Part shown: piece after piece, positions 24,194 through 33,491 of the stretch | How positions within the stretch are numbered: position 1 is the first letter of the stretch | Layout: the number at the start of each line of letters is the position of its first letter | NCBI RefSeq assembly: GCF_040786285.1 | Contig: NZ_JBFMKQ010000001.1 | Coordinates: 1,054,001-1,118,000 of the forward strand | Length of the DNA stretch: 64,000 nucleotides | Direction: 5' to 3' | From: Aquimarina sp040786285 | Lineage (GTDB): Bacteria; Bacteroidota; Bacteroidia; Flavobacteriales; Flavobacteriaceae | The notes under the pieces: model-generated | The model's input: only the letters and a program-made list of their open reading frames with translations | What the model was told of the DNA's origin: nothing | The model's database searches: none | Position numbers and translations under genes: made by a program

Positions 24194-26752
24194 TTAAAAA
24201 TTGATCTTAGTCCCAACACTAAAGGTTCTACCATAACCAAACCAAACACTAGCTCCTGCTGCTGTACCATCGCTATCCTGAGCATCAGAAATATATTCGG
24301 TATCGAATACATTATTTACTCTTCCGGTAATAGTAGCATCAAGCGAACCAATTTTAAAGCTGTGTCTTAACGCAGCATCAAATAGGCTATAACTTGGAAG
24401 TTCCCATGGGTCTAATGCATCTGCCTCATTTCTATCACTAGGATCGAAATCTGCATATAATCTGTCGTAGTAGTTATAATCTAAAGTAAGTGTTGTTTTA
24501 GATAAGAATTTGTATTGAACGCCCAGAGCAGATGTGGTTTGTGCAGCATCAGCAACAGGAATTTTTTCGATAAAAATATCTACGGTCGATACAACATCCT
24601 GATCTTCGTTGATAATATCAACATCAGTAATGTTTTCTTGCCATTTCCAATCTCCAACAGAAACCATTCCTGTAAAGGTTAGAAAATCAAATGGTTTGTA
24701 TTTAAAATCAAATTCTACACCTTGGTGCAATGCATTTACTCCTAATAAGTTTGCAAAAGCTTGTGAGCCATCAGGCTGTTGGAACCTAACTACCTCTGTT
24801 CTATCATTCCACTCGGTTCTATATACATTAATGTTTGCAGAGAATTTTTCGGTTCTAACACCATATCCTAGTTCTGCACTAAAAATCTTTTGATTTTCTG
24901 CATCATCATTAACTTCATCATTGTCAAATGTTGGCCATACAGATCTGAAATCAGGAGCACGCTCGAAGTATCCTATGTTAGCAAAAACATTTTGATAACT
25001 ATCAAAATTATAATTAACTCCTCCTTTTACACTGTACCCCGTAAAATCAACACGATCTGTTTCTTGTGTTGGGTCACTGTCTAATTTATTAAAAAAGTCT
25101 ACTCTCTTGTACGAAGTATTTGATCCTGCTAGAGATAAGAAAGCAGATAAGTTATCTTTAGAATATTCTAATTGAGTAAATAATCCAGCCCAATCTACGA
25201 TACCATCGTTGTTGAAATTAATTTTATCACCTACTTGGGCCGCATTGTTTGGATTGTTTACATCATCATCACTTAAGAAAAATTGTCCTCCTAATAGATC
25301 TGTAACTTCCTGAAAGTGTCTTCCTCTATAGTGTCTTAAATCTACACCACCTAATAATGTTAAACTCTCTGTTAGGTCTGTTTTTAAGGTAGATAACAAT
25401 CCGTACCATGTATGGTCATTTCTTGATGCTCTTAATATAGCCGAAGATCCATTAGCGCCATTGGCAATATTTTCATCAACAATTCTGTCTATATCTACTG
25501 GGCCAAAGCTTCCTCTTCTATAACTAACACCATTAAAATTACCGGTTAGTTTATCTCTGTCGTCACCAGCAGTTCCACCACCACCACCGGTACCAGTAGA
25601 AAAGTAGGCTACATTAGATAATGAGGTTTTGTCAGAAATATCCCAATAGTGGTTCAATGACATTTGTGGTTTATGATAAAAGTTATCCTCGATATGTGTA
25701 ACTTCTCCATTCTTGTATCCCCAATCCGGGTTATACTTTCTACCGCTTTCACTATCTCTATAATCCTGGATAGCACTTCTTGATTGTCTTTGTCCATGTC
25801 TTTGTTTAGCACCAAAAACAGTAAAAGCCAAAGTATGTCTGTCGTTAATTTCTTTAGAAATGTTTGCAAAATATGAAACAGAATTAAATTCAGTCCCATC
25901 TACATACCCATTACCAAAAGTTCGTGATGCTAATACTGTAGCTGCAAATCCATTATCCATTAATCCGGTTGATAATTTGAAACCATATTTTTGATATCCG
26001 TCATTAGCGATAGACATTCTTACGTTTCCACCTTTTTCAACGTCAGTTGTTTTAGTAATAACGTTGATAGTACCTCCAATAGACGGCACTGCTACTTTTG
26101 AAGCTCCAAGACCTCTTTGTACCTGCATAGAACTTGTAACATCAGATAGTCCTGCCCAGTTACTCCAGAACACTCTTCCGTTTTCCATATCATTTACAGG
26201 AATACCGTTTATCATTACAGCAACATTCTGCGAATCAAAACCTCTTATTCTTGTTTCGGCATCTCCAAATCCACCACCCGCTTTGGTAGCATATACACCC
26301 GGTGTAGATTTTAGAACCTCAGGAAATTCTTGTGTTCCTAATTTCAATTCAATATCATCTGCTTTAATTGTAGAAACAGCTACAGGTGTTTTTCTGTCTA
26401 CTGCTACAGAAGCTACGATCATAACTTCTTCTAATCCTACAGAACCAGAACCTAACATAATAGTTCCTAAATCTTTCGTCGAAGCAGAGTATGTTATTTC
26501 CTTATTTCCAAAACCAACATAAGAAATGACAAGTATTCCATTATCACTTGTTGTTGCTACTTCGAACATCCCATCAAAATCTGTTAAAGACCCGTTTGAT
26601 GTTCCTTTTTCGATAACATTGGCTCCCGGTAAAGGTACACCTTGATTATCAACTACTTTTCCCTTAATTGAGTTCGTTGCCGCCTCTTGACCATGGGTTT
26701 TCCCTACCAAGATCAAAAGTATAGCAACAAACAAAAGTTTGATGTTTTTCAT
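24194..26752 (-). CDS. TonB-dependent outer-membrane receptor, first gene of the locus
   Basis: This 852-aa protein has a signal peptide (to about residue 21), a CarboxypepD-reg-like domain (about 28-105, VPLPGANVIEKGTSNGS, DFDGMFEV), a plug with STIKADDIE and TRIRGFDSQNVAVMINGIPV, and a beta-barrel ending in F. Imports an unidentified ligand with TonB energy. Next to it are a surface lipoprotein and a surface nuclease, so breakdown products of DNA or RNA are the likely cargo; phosphorus or purine scavenging would fit. That cargo is inference from context only. Confidence 0.93.
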   Translation of the reverse strand: MKNIKLLFVAILLILVGKTHGQEAATNSIKGKVVDNQGVPLPGANVIEKGTSNGSLTDFDGMFEVATTSDNGILVISYVGFGNKEITYSASTKDLGTIMLGSGSVGLEEVMIVASVAVDRKTPVAVSTIKADDIELKLGTQEFPEVLKSTPGVYATKAGGGFGDAETRIRGFDSQNVAVMINGIPVNDMENGRVFWSNWAGLSDVTSSMQVQRGLGASKVAVPSIGGTINVITKTTDVEKGGNVRMSIANDGYQKYGFKLSTGLMDNGFAATVLASRTFGNGYVDGTEFNSVSYFANISKEINDRHTLAFTVFGAKQRHGQRQSRSAIQDYRDSESGRKYNPDWGYKNGEVTHIEDNFYHKPQMSLNHYWDISDKTSLSNVAYFSTGTGGGGGTAGDDRDKLTGNFNGVSYRRGSFGPVDIDRIVDENIANGANGSSAILRASRNDHTWYGLLSTLKTDLTESLTLLGGVDLRHYRGRHFQEVTDLLGGQFFLSDDDVNNPNNAAQVGDKINFNNDGIVDWAGLFTQLEYSKDNLSAFLSLAGSNTSYKRVDFFNKLDSDPTQETDRVDFTGYSVKGGVNYNFDSYQNVFANIGYFERAPDFRSVWPTFDNDEVNDDAENQKIFSAELGYGVRTEKFSANINVYRTEWNDRTEVVRFQQPDGSQAFANLLGVNALHQGVEFDFKYKPFDFLTFTGMVSVGDWKWQENITDVDIINEDQDVVSTVDIFIEKIPVADAAQTTSALGVQYKFLSKTTLTLDYNYYDRLYADFDPSDRNEADALDPWELPSYSLFDAALRHSFKIGSLDATITGRVNNVFDTEYISDAQDSDGTAAGASVWFGYGRTFSVGTKINF

Positions 26753-26780
26753 TCTAAGCTAATTGAGTTAATTAAAAATC

Positions 26781-26793
26781 CGTGCAAAAGAAC
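26781..26793 (-). promoter_or_regulatory. Shared -7-like box, receptor at 24194
   Basis: GTTCTTTTGCACG on the minus strand, matching the box at 20268-20280 in 12 of 13 bases, and about 28 nt from the ATG. Confidence 0.5.
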
Positions 26794-26817
26794 GACACTT
26801 TAAAGGATCTAACATTA

Positions 26818-26833
26818 AATTAACGTTAAGAGT
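26818..26833 (-). promoter_or_regulatory. Shared upstream motif AAATTAACGTTAAGAG
   Basis: Same motif as 20353-20369 with a one-base gap, here 66 nt upstream of the start codon instead of 112. Confidence 0.4.
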
Positions 26834-27063
26834 TTTAACAAAAAATTATGAGGAAAATACCTATTAACCCTTTAATATGTTAATATTGAGTTAATTAGAA
26901 GGTTTTGACGTTGTTGATAAAAAAATTGAAGATTTTTTGAATACTTCAAACAGCGTAACAAGAAGAAAAAAAAGTAGTCAAAAGATTAACAATATGTACT
27001 ATAAAGGTGGGAGAATTGATTTCAAGATTGCAGGATCAAACCTCTGATTAATACTACAAATGT

Positions 27064-27091
27064 TTCCCTCGATTATAGAAAATCGAGGGAA
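27064..27091 (-). terminator. Hairpin downstream of pgi
   Basis: TTCCCTCGATT and AATCGAGGGAA with a 6-nt loop. Only a weak T stretch follows on the minus strand. Confidence 0.6.
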
Positions 27092-27108
27092 GTTTTATGT
27101 AATTTGGA

Positions 27109-28746
27109 TTAATTTAAATATCGTTTTAAAAGTGCTTGAGTCGAAGAATCGTGATCAGACACTTGAGTCGTATTAATTTCTGATAAAATTTTTGTGGCCA
27201 ATTGTTTGCCTAATTCTACTCCCCATTGATCATAACTAAAGATATTCCAAACTATACCTTGTACAAAAATACGCTGTTCATACATTGATACTAATGCTCC
27301 CAAACTCTTAGGGGTAAGTTTATCAATAAGAAGCGTTGTTGTGGGTTTGTTACCATCAAAGATTTTAAAAGGAGTAAGTTGCTTTAATTTTTCTTCTGAA
27401 AGGTTTTTTGATTTTAGTTCATCAAGAACTTCAGCTTCTGTCTTTCCGTTCATTAATGCTTCTGTTTGCGCAAAGAAATTAGCCATTAACTTATCCTGAT
27501 GATCTTGATCTTCGAATAAAGAATGTTTAAAACCAATAAATTCTGCCGGAATCAGTTTGGTTCCCTGATGAATTAACTGAAAGAAAGCATGTTGTGCATT
27601 CGTACCAGGTTCTCCCCATATAATAGTACCGGTTTGATAGTCTACAGGATCGCCATTACGATCTACGCTTTTTCCATTACTTTCCATAATTCCCTGTTGC
27701 AAATACGCAGGTAATCTATGTAGATACTGAGAGTAGGGTATAATAGCTTCGCTTTCGGCATTAAAGAAATTGTTATACCATATGCTTAGCATTCCTAAAA
27801 TGACGGGTATGTTTTCTTCAAAAGCAGTGTTTTTGAAATGCTCATCCATTTCGTGTGCTCCTTCTAGTAAGGTTTCGAAGTTTTCATACCCTACAGAAAG
27901 GCTAATAGACAATCCTACGGCACTCCATAACGAGAAACGACCACCGACCCAATCCCATAGTGGGAATATGTTATCTTCGGCAATACCAAAATTGGTGACA
28001 TTAGGGATGTTACTCGATACCGCCACAAAATGTTTACTTACAGCTTCTTTTGGGGCATGCTGTACAAACCAATTTCTGGCTGTGGTAGCATTAGATAGTG
28101 TTTCTTGGGTAGAAAATGTTTTAGAAACTACAACAAACAATGTAGTTTCTGGGTCTAAACCTTTTAAGTTTTGATGTACGTGATCTCCATCTACGTTAGA
28201 GATAAAATGCACATTAAGATGATTTTTATAGAATTCTAAGGATTCAGTAATCATTGCTGGACCAAGGTCTGATCCACCAATACCTATATTTACAATATCG
28301 GTAAACGCTTTACCGGTATGTCCTGTTAGGCTACCAGAGATAATCTGGTCGCTAAACCTTTTTATTTTTTCTTTTACAGCAGTAACTTCAGGAATTACAT
28401 TTTTACCATCTACAGTAACGGTATGGTTTGATGGAGCCCTAAGGGCAGAGTGTAATACAGCTCGCTCTTCGGTTTCATTAATTATGCTTCCACCAAAATA
28501 CTGTTGTATAGCTTCGTCTAGTTTTACTTCTTTAGCAAGATCAACTAACAATTTCTTAGTGGTTTCATCTATTCTATTTTTAGAATAATCCACATAAAAA
28601 TCGTTCCATGAAATGGACAGTGTATTTGCTCTATTGGTATGTTTTGTAAATAGGTCTTTGAGATGTACGTCTTTAATATTCTCAAAGTGGGATTTTAATG
28701 CTTCCCAGGCTTTTGTGGTGGTGGGGTTAATAGCTGGTAATGTCAT
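27109..28746 (-). CDS. pgi: Glucose-6-phosphate isomerase
   Basis: This 545-aa enzyme interconverts glucose 6-phosphate and fructose 6-phosphate. Family signatures are present: IGGSDLGPAM, WDWVGGRFSLWSAVGLS, EPGTNAQHAFFQLIHQG, and the C-terminal YEQRIFVQG with Q-W-G-V-E-L-G-K. Length is that of the long (E. coli-like) form. Last gene of a tight minus-strand run (DUF3108 gene, kynA, M23 gene, pgi), with only 2 nt to the preceding gene. Confidence 0.97.
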   Translation of the reverse strand: MTLPAINPTTTKAWEALKSHFENIKDVHLKDLFTKHTNRANTLSISWNDFYVDYSKNRIDETTKKLLVDLAKEVKLDEAIQQYFGGSIINETEERAVLHSALRAPSNHTVTVDGKNVIPEVTAVKEKIKRFSDQIISGSLTGHTGKAFTDIVNIGIGGSDLGPAMITESLEFYKNHLNVHFISNVDGDHVHQNLKGLDPETTLFVVVSKTFSTQETLSNATTARNWFVQHAPKEAVSKHFVAVSSNIPNVTNFGIAEDNIFPLWDWVGGRFSLWSAVGLSISLSVGYENFETLLEGAHEMDEHFKNTAFEENIPVILGMLSIWYNNFFNAESEAIIPYSQYLHRLPAYLQQGIMESNGKSVDRNGDPVDYQTGTIIWGEPGTNAQHAFFQLIHQGTKLIPAEFIGFKHSLFEDQDHQDKLMANFFAQTEALMNGKTEAEVLDELKSKNLSEEKLKQLTPFKIFDGNKPTTTLLIDKLTPKSLGALVSMYEQRIFVQGIVWNIFSYDQWGVELGKQLATKILSEINTTQVSDHDSSTQALLKRYLN

Positions 28747-28748
28747 GG

Positions 28749-30005
28749 TTATAAAATAGTTTCTTGTGGTTTAAATGGGATACTGTCTAATTCGGTTTTT
28801 ATAGGTTCTATATATTTATAAAACTTGGGTCTAAGACTATCCGACAGAGGTTTTGAGGCTGGAAGATCTTGTTTAAATGGATCAACTTCTCTTCCGTTTT
28901 TCCAGAATCTATAGCACACATGGGGGCCCGCGGTATTACCGGTCATACCGATGTAGCCAATGACATCTCCTTGTTTTACAAACTGCCCTACTTTTACAGC
29001 CTGTCTGCTCATGTGCAGGTATTGGGTGTCATAGGTCGCATTATGTCGTATTTTTACATATTTACCATTACCTCCTCTACGTTCTGATTTTGTTACAATA
29101 CCATCTGCAGTAGCTAAAATAGGAGTGCCTATGGGTGCAGCGAAGTCGGTTCCTCTATGCGGTCTTATTTTGTTGCCATAATATTTGATTCTACGTCTAA
29201 GATTATATCTCGAAGAAATCCTACTGAATTTGACAGGAGCCGTAAGAAATGCTCTACGCAAGTTATTGGCTTCTTCATCAAAATAGTCTATAGACCCATG
29301 TATAGAATCATCAACAAATCTAAATGCATAAATAGGTTTGCCTACATGCTCAAAATAGGTTGCTTTAATCTGATCAATTCCTGCCGGAATAGTGTCATCG
29401 ATAAACTTTTCGGTATAGACTACTTTAAATCGATCTCCTGCCTGAAGTCTTGTAAAATCTATAGTCCAGGCGTAAATATCTGCCATGTTGTAGGCGACCA
29501 GAAAATTAAGATCTAAATCATCAAATGTTTGCATTAAACTGCTATTGATGATTCCAGAAGCAGTTTTTTCAACTAATTTTACTGGTTTTTTTCTTTTTTG
29601 CGCAATAATACTATCTCTAAAATCAATTACGGTATAGTCTATCTTGTTATTTTGATATACGAATACCTGCGCTTTTTCTGTAGTATCTTTGGATTTAAGA
29701 AGCATGTATGGCTTACCTGCCATAATCCTGGCAACATTAAAGGTGTCTTTAATTTTAGTAGTGATCTCAAAGACTCGAGATCTGCTTATCCCATGAGTAT
29801 CCATAATGGCGCCAAAACTGTCTCCTGGTTTTATGGTGTCTTTGACTACATTAAAATGATCGAGAATGTACCCAAATTCTTTAACTACAGGAGGTGCTTT
29901 TTCTTCCTTAATATTTTCGGGAATAATTACCTTTGCTTCTTTTTTTTCCTTTTGACATGAAAATGCTACTACTGCTATAAGTAGCATGTAACTTATTTGC
30001 TTCAA
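28749..30005 (-). CDS. M23 peptidoglycan endopeptidase lipoprotein with an H-V-C motif
   Basis: This 418-aa protein begins with a lipoprotein signal (VAFSCQKEKK, Cys17). The N-terminal half has LysM/opacity-like features (PGDSFGAIMD); the C-terminal half is a LytM (M23) domain with H283-RGT-D287 and the HLS-like YLHMS. In the last active-site motif the usual H-x-H is H362-V-C364, so the zinc ligand would be Cys. Flavobacterial relatives often carry this change, so activity may be kept. It probably cleaves or helps regulate peptidoglycan cross-links in the periplasm. 2 nt before pgi and 12 nt after kynA. Confidence 0.87.
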   Translation of the reverse strand: MKQISYMLLIAVVAFSCQKEKKEAKVIIPENIKEEKAPPVVKEFGYILDHFNVVKDTIKPGDSFGAIMDTHGISRSRVFEITTKIKDTFNVARIMAGKPYMLLKSKDTTEKAQVFVYQNNKIDYTVIDFRDSIIAQKRKKPVKLVEKTASGIINSSLMQTFDDLDLNFLVAYNMADIYAWTIDFTRLQAGDRFKVVYTEKFIDDTIPAGIDQIKATYFEHVGKPIYAFRFVDDSIHGSIDYFDEEANNLRRAFLTAPVKFSRISSRYNLRRRIKYYGNKIRPHRGTDFAAPIGTPILATADGIVTKSERRGGNGKYVKIRHNATYDTQYLHMSRQAVKVGQFVKQGDVIGYIGMTGNTAGPHVCYRFWKNGREVDPFKQDLPASKPLSDSLRPKFYKYIEPIKTELDSIPFKPQETIL

Positions 30006-30017
30006 CTGACGACTATT

Positions 30018-30983
30018 TTATTTTCTGGCATTAAATTGATGAGTAACCCATTGCTGACCCCAGTTTTCTTTTTCTTCTTCACTCCAAAGATTAGGAAAAA
30101 ACATAATCCTTTGAAAACTAGGGGGTAGAAATTTTTTCCAATTCGTACCTCCAGTGGCTAAAACTTCACCCTTTTCTTTATTGAGATACCTATAGGCAGC
30201 ACCCATATGCATTAATAACCAATTAATATTCACATTGGTGTCAAAAGTACGTAATGCTTCGATAAGGTGCACATTATTTTGCTCTTTTTCTGGTAACTCA
30301 AGATATTTATGGAAAATTGTACTATTCTTGACTTGATTCGCAATACGCATCATCCTTGGTGTATAGCGATACTCGAATTGTTTGAGGGTAAGTGTTTTTT
30401 CTCCGGTTTCTCGATCGGTAGCACCAGATTTCCAATATAAATGCTCAAATACTTCTTCAAGGGAATCCTGTTCAGAAAACTGCCCCTTTTCTTTAGGATT
30501 AACAAGGTGTGCCAAAGGAGTAGCATAAATTTCTATAAGCCGAAATTGCACGGATTGAAATCCACTTGCAGGAAGAAGAGACATCCTGTATTTTAAGAAT
30601 TGGTCTCTATCCATTCCTTTGATCATGACATCAAAAGAATTAATCAACACCCTAAAATAACGATTAACACGATCTAGTTTTGCAGTAAAAAATTTGGCTG
30701 TTTGTAGTTTATCATCAATAATTTGCTTTAGCTCATGTATGATGAGTTTAAAATACAACTCTGTGATCTGATGATAGGTTATAAAAATCTCTTCATCAGG
30801 AAAATGAGTTCTTGGTATTTGTAAACTAAGTAAGGTATCTAAGTGAATATAATCCCAATACGTGAGATATTTATCATGAAGTAGACCATCTAAGTATGAT
30901 CCTAGATCTTGGCCCGAATTTTTGAATTTTCTTTCTAATTGCTGTATTTTTTCAGCAATTTCAGGTTTAATAGGTTGGTTCAT
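30018..30983 (-). CDS. kynA: Tryptophan 2,3-dioxygenase
   Basis: This 321-aa haem enzyme opens the indole ring of L-tryptophan to N-formylkynurenine. Family motifs: LTYWDYIHLDTLLSLQ, the substrate-binding helix FITYHQITELYFKLIIHEL, DRVNRYFRVL, and SGFQSVQFRLIE. The length is between bacterial short and eukaryotic forms, usual for Bacteroidota. Adjacent (no gap) to the DUF3108 gene. It is near HPPD and HGD, so the region groups aromatic amino acid breakdown; kynureninase and formamidase are not here. Confidence 0.95.
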   Translation of the reverse strand: MNQPIKPEIAEKIQQLERKFKNSGQDLGSYLDGLLHDKYLTYWDYIHLDTLLSLQIPRTHFPDEEIFITYHQITELYFKLIIHELKQIIDDKLQTAKFFTAKLDRVNRYFRVLINSFDVMIKGMDRDQFLKYRMSLLPASGFQSVQFRLIEIYATPLAHLVNPKEKGQFSEQDSLEEVFEHLYWKSGATDRETGEKTLTLKQFEYRYTPRMMRIANQVKNSTIFHKYLELPEKEQNNVHLIEALRTFDTNVNINWLLMHMGAAYRYLNKEKGEVLATGGTNWKKFLPPSFQRIMFFPNLWSEEEKENWGQQWVTHQFNARK

Positions 30984-31763
30984 TTAATCTACTAGAATTT
31001 TAAAAGGATGCTTAAGGCCCTTAAATGCATCTAAATCTGCTTTAATAGAGCCTACTAATATATCGGCTTTTATTCGTACTGGCATACGGTTGTCGTCATC
31101 ACTAACCCAAACCGTCATACTTTCTTCTTCTTTAAAGATTCTATCTGCCATCACATATGGCCTAAATTTTAAACATGCAATTTTACCCATTTTAGTTCTA
31201 ATAACCTCTCGACCTAGAAATTTTAACTTAAAAGGATAATTTTCATTGTCAAAAAACATATTTACAAATTGTTCATCTCCTTTCTTTAATGAAGATGTTT
31301 CAATGCTATTACGCAGGTAGTAGAAAGAAGACATCATGTCTTGTACACCAGGCTTGATTTGAAATTTATTTTTTGTATTGTATTTTTTATTGAAGACTAA
31401 AGCTTCACTTTTTTGATGATCAAAGTTAATTTCTATGTCTTTGGTATGACCTCCTTCATTTATTTTACGAATAAATCGATAAGGCCTTACTTCATTTTTA
31501 TCTATATAGGTTTCATAGTAATCTTCAACCTTAAAAAACAAACTTAAAATCCCAGAGGATTTTCCTGTTCCAATTACATGATGAACAGGGATATCATTTA
31601 TGGTATCGTCTTTAACTTCTAATGTTGCATAGCTTGCTGTAAACATGCCGTAGTGTATTCTAAATCTAAACCACTCTCCAGCATCAAATGCTTTGTGATT
31701 TTCTTGAGCAGAAACAGTAATCGATATGATTGATAAAAGCAATATTGAAATAAACTTTCTCAT
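30984..31763 (-). CDS. DUF3108 periplasmic protein
   Basis: This 259-aa protein has a signal peptide (MRKFISILLLSIISITVSAQ) and a beta-rich DUF3108 domain (GEWFRFRIHYGMFTASYATLEV; V-x-x-K-F-x-I-K-P-G; V-W-V-S-D-D). The family is a set of lipocalin-like outer membrane/periplasm proteins of unsettled function. First gene of the kynA-M23-pgi run. Its upstream region carries no obvious TTG/TAnnTTTG pair. Confidence 0.85.
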   Translation of the reverse strand: MRKFISILLLSIISITVSAQENHKAFDAGEWFRFRIHYGMFTASYATLEVKDDTINDIPVHHVIGTGKSSGILSLFFKVEDYYETYIDKNEVRPYRFIRKINEGGHTKDIEINFDHQKSEALVFNKKYNTKNKFQIKPGVQDMMSSFYYLRNSIETSSLKKGDEQFVNMFFDNENYPFKLKFLGREVIRTKMGKIACLKFRPYVMADRIFKEEESMTVWVSDDDNRMPVRIKADILVGSIKADLDAFKGLKHPFKILVD

Positions 31764-31890
31764 AATTTAGGGCTTTGCTTATAATAGATAAACATATAAT
31801 TTTCTATATAATTACAATTTCTATTCCAAAAGTACTATTTAATGTAAAGAGATAAAAATGAAAGTGTTATCAAAATATTAAAATATAAAC

Positions 31891-31921
31891 AAAAAAGAGA
31901 GCCACCACAGCTCTCTTTTTT
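31891..31921. terminator. Hairpin terminator in the kynA-hppD gap
   Basis: AAAAAAGAGAGC and GCTCTCTTTTTT with a 7-nt loop, a clear intrinsic terminator on either strand. It could end hppD transcription, though it lies 237 nt past the hppD stop. Confidence 0.75.
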
Positions 31922-31951
31922 ACTTTTATTAACCAACTAAAAACTTAAATT

Positions 31952-32065
31952 ATGAGAATAATTATTGTTTTAGATATAAGCAGTAACCACTCCGCTTATA
32001 CGGGCAAATATCAACTTTTTTTGAATAATTATCAACCGAAAACGTTTTTTTATTATGAATTTTAA
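31952..32065 (+). CDS. Possible 37-aa small protein or leader peptide
   Basis: ATG at 31952, TAA at 32063. The peptide starts MRIIIVLDISSNHSAYTG and ends in FFYYEF. The preceding TTAACCAACTAAAAACTTAAATT has the look of a flavobacterial 5' leader. No homologue recognised, and length alone gives no statistical support. Could be a remnant, a leader peptide or chance. Confidence 0.25.
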   Translation: MRIIIVLDISSNHSAYTGKYQLFLNNYQPKTFFYYEF

Positions 32066-32157
32066 CAAAAACTTGTGTAAATAATCATAATATTTCAATT
32101 TATATAAGATATTAACATTCTGGTTCAGAATCTTTAAAAGTCGAAATTATTTTCTTT

Positions 32158-33297
32158 TTAAAGGGTTCCTCGCTGTTCTTGTTCTCGTTCGATAGCTTCA
32201 AATAATGCTTTAAAATTACCTTTTCCGAAGGATTGTGCTCCTTTACGTTGTATGATTTCAAAAAACATGGTTGGGCGATCCAGAACGGGTTTAGTAAAAA
32301 TCTGAAGAAGATACCCTTCGTCATCACGATCAATTAAGATTCCTAATTCTTTAAGCGGAGCAAGATCTTCATCAATTTCTCCAACGCGGTCCAAAACGGT
32401 CTCATAATAACTAGCAGGAACGGTAAGAAAATCTACTCCTCGATTTTGAAGTTGAGAAACGGTTTCGATTATATTATCTGTTGATAATGCCATATGTTGT
32501 ACTCCGGCACCATTATAGAAATCAATATATTCTTCAATCTGGGATTTTTTTCTTCCTTCGGCCGGCTCGTTTATAGGAAATTTAATACGACCATTACCAT
32601 TACTCATTACCTTACTCATCAAAGCTGTATATTCTGTCGAAATGTCTTTATCGTCAAAAGATACTAATTGTGCAAACCCCATAACTTTGGCGTAAAACTC
32701 ACACCATTTGTTCATTTCATTCCACCCTACATTCCCTACCATATGGTCTATAAACTTTAAACCTGTATCTTCTGTTTTGTAGGGTTTATTCCAAGGCATA
32801 TAACCTGGTAAGAATACTCCGTTATAATTTTTTCGTTCAACAAAAATGTGGACCGTTTCTCCATAAGTGTGGATTCCAGAAAATACGACACTTCCGTCTT
32901 TATCTTCTTCGGTTTTTGGTTTCATATATGATTCTGCACCACGTTTTATGGTTTCTTCGTAACTTTTGGTGGCATCATCCACCCATAATGCAACTACTTT
33001 TACACCATCTCCGTGAGCATTGATATGTTTATTAATGTCACCGTCGGGTTGAAGAGGAGAGGTAAGTACTAGTCTGATTTTATCTTGTTGAAGTACATAA
33101 GAAACACTATCCTTACGGCCTGTTTCTAACCCTGCATAAGCAATAGGTTGAAATCCCCATGCGGTTTGATAATAATACGCTGCTTGTTTGGCATTGCCTA
33201 CATAGAGTTCTACATAATCGGTTCCTAACAGAGGTAAAAAATCTTCTGCTTGTGGAACTACTTTTTCTAAATCCTGAGGTGTTATATTGGCTGACAT
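32158..33297 (-). CDS. hppD: 4-hydroxyphenylpyruvate dioxygenase
   Basis: This 379-aa Fe(II) enzyme turns 4-hydroxyphenylpyruvate into homogentisate. Its VOC modules carry the iron ligands in FIDHMVGNV (His), GVQHMALST (His) and FFEIIQRKG (Glu, near the C-terminus). Length is typical. The homogentisate dioxygenase gene lies 194 nt upstream on the same strand, giving two consecutive steps of tyrosine and phenylalanine breakdown. Confidence 0.96.
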   Translation of the reverse strand: MSANITPQDLEKVVPQAEDFLPLLGTDYVELYVGNAKQAAYYYQTAWGFQPIAYAGLETGRKDSVSYVLQQDKIRLVLTSPLQPDGDINKHINAHGDGVKVVALWVDDATKSYEETIKRGAESYMKPKTEEDKDGSVVFSGIHTYGETVHIFVERKNYNGVFLPGYMPWNKPYKTEDTGLKFIDHMVGNVGWNEMNKWCEFYAKVMGFAQLVSFDDKDISTEYTALMSKVMSNGNGRIKFPINEPAEGRKKSQIEEYIDFYNGAGVQHMALSTDNIIETVSQLQNRGVDFLTVPASYYETVLDRVGEIDEDLAPLKELGILIDRDDEGYLLQIFTKPVLDRPTMFFEIIQRKGAQSFGKGNFKALFEAIEREQEQRGTL

Positions 33298-33491
33298 ATT
33301 TTTTTAAATTAGTTAATGTATTAATTAGAAAATGAGAAAATAAAAACTGCTTTTAGTGTATTGCTAAAAGAATGATCATTACGTATCGGCGTTACCACAT
33401 AGCTCTTAGATGTGCGGTAATATCTTTTCTGTAATTAAGCATTATCTATAAATTAATTTCTAATCTTCTCGTTCGCACATTTTGCAATTGA

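Larger units (their letters stand above)
26753..27108. other. Promoter region of the receptor locus and end of pgi
   Basis: No gene is seen. The -7-like box is at 26781-26793, the shared AAATTAACGTTAAGAG motif at 26818-26833, and a hairpin downstream of pgi at 27064-27091. The rest is AT-rich. Confidence 0.6.
31764..32157. other. Intergenic region with terminator and a possible 37-aa ORF
   Basis: Contains the hairpin at 31891-31921 and, on the plus strand, a short open frame at 31952-32065. The left part, before the DUF3108 gene, is AT-rich with no feature I can name. Confidence 0.6.

Noticed and set aside
26064..26522. 152-codon plus-strand frame opposite the receptor plug
   Set aside because: Mirror of receptor plug codons, Pro/Ser-rich; no start signals.
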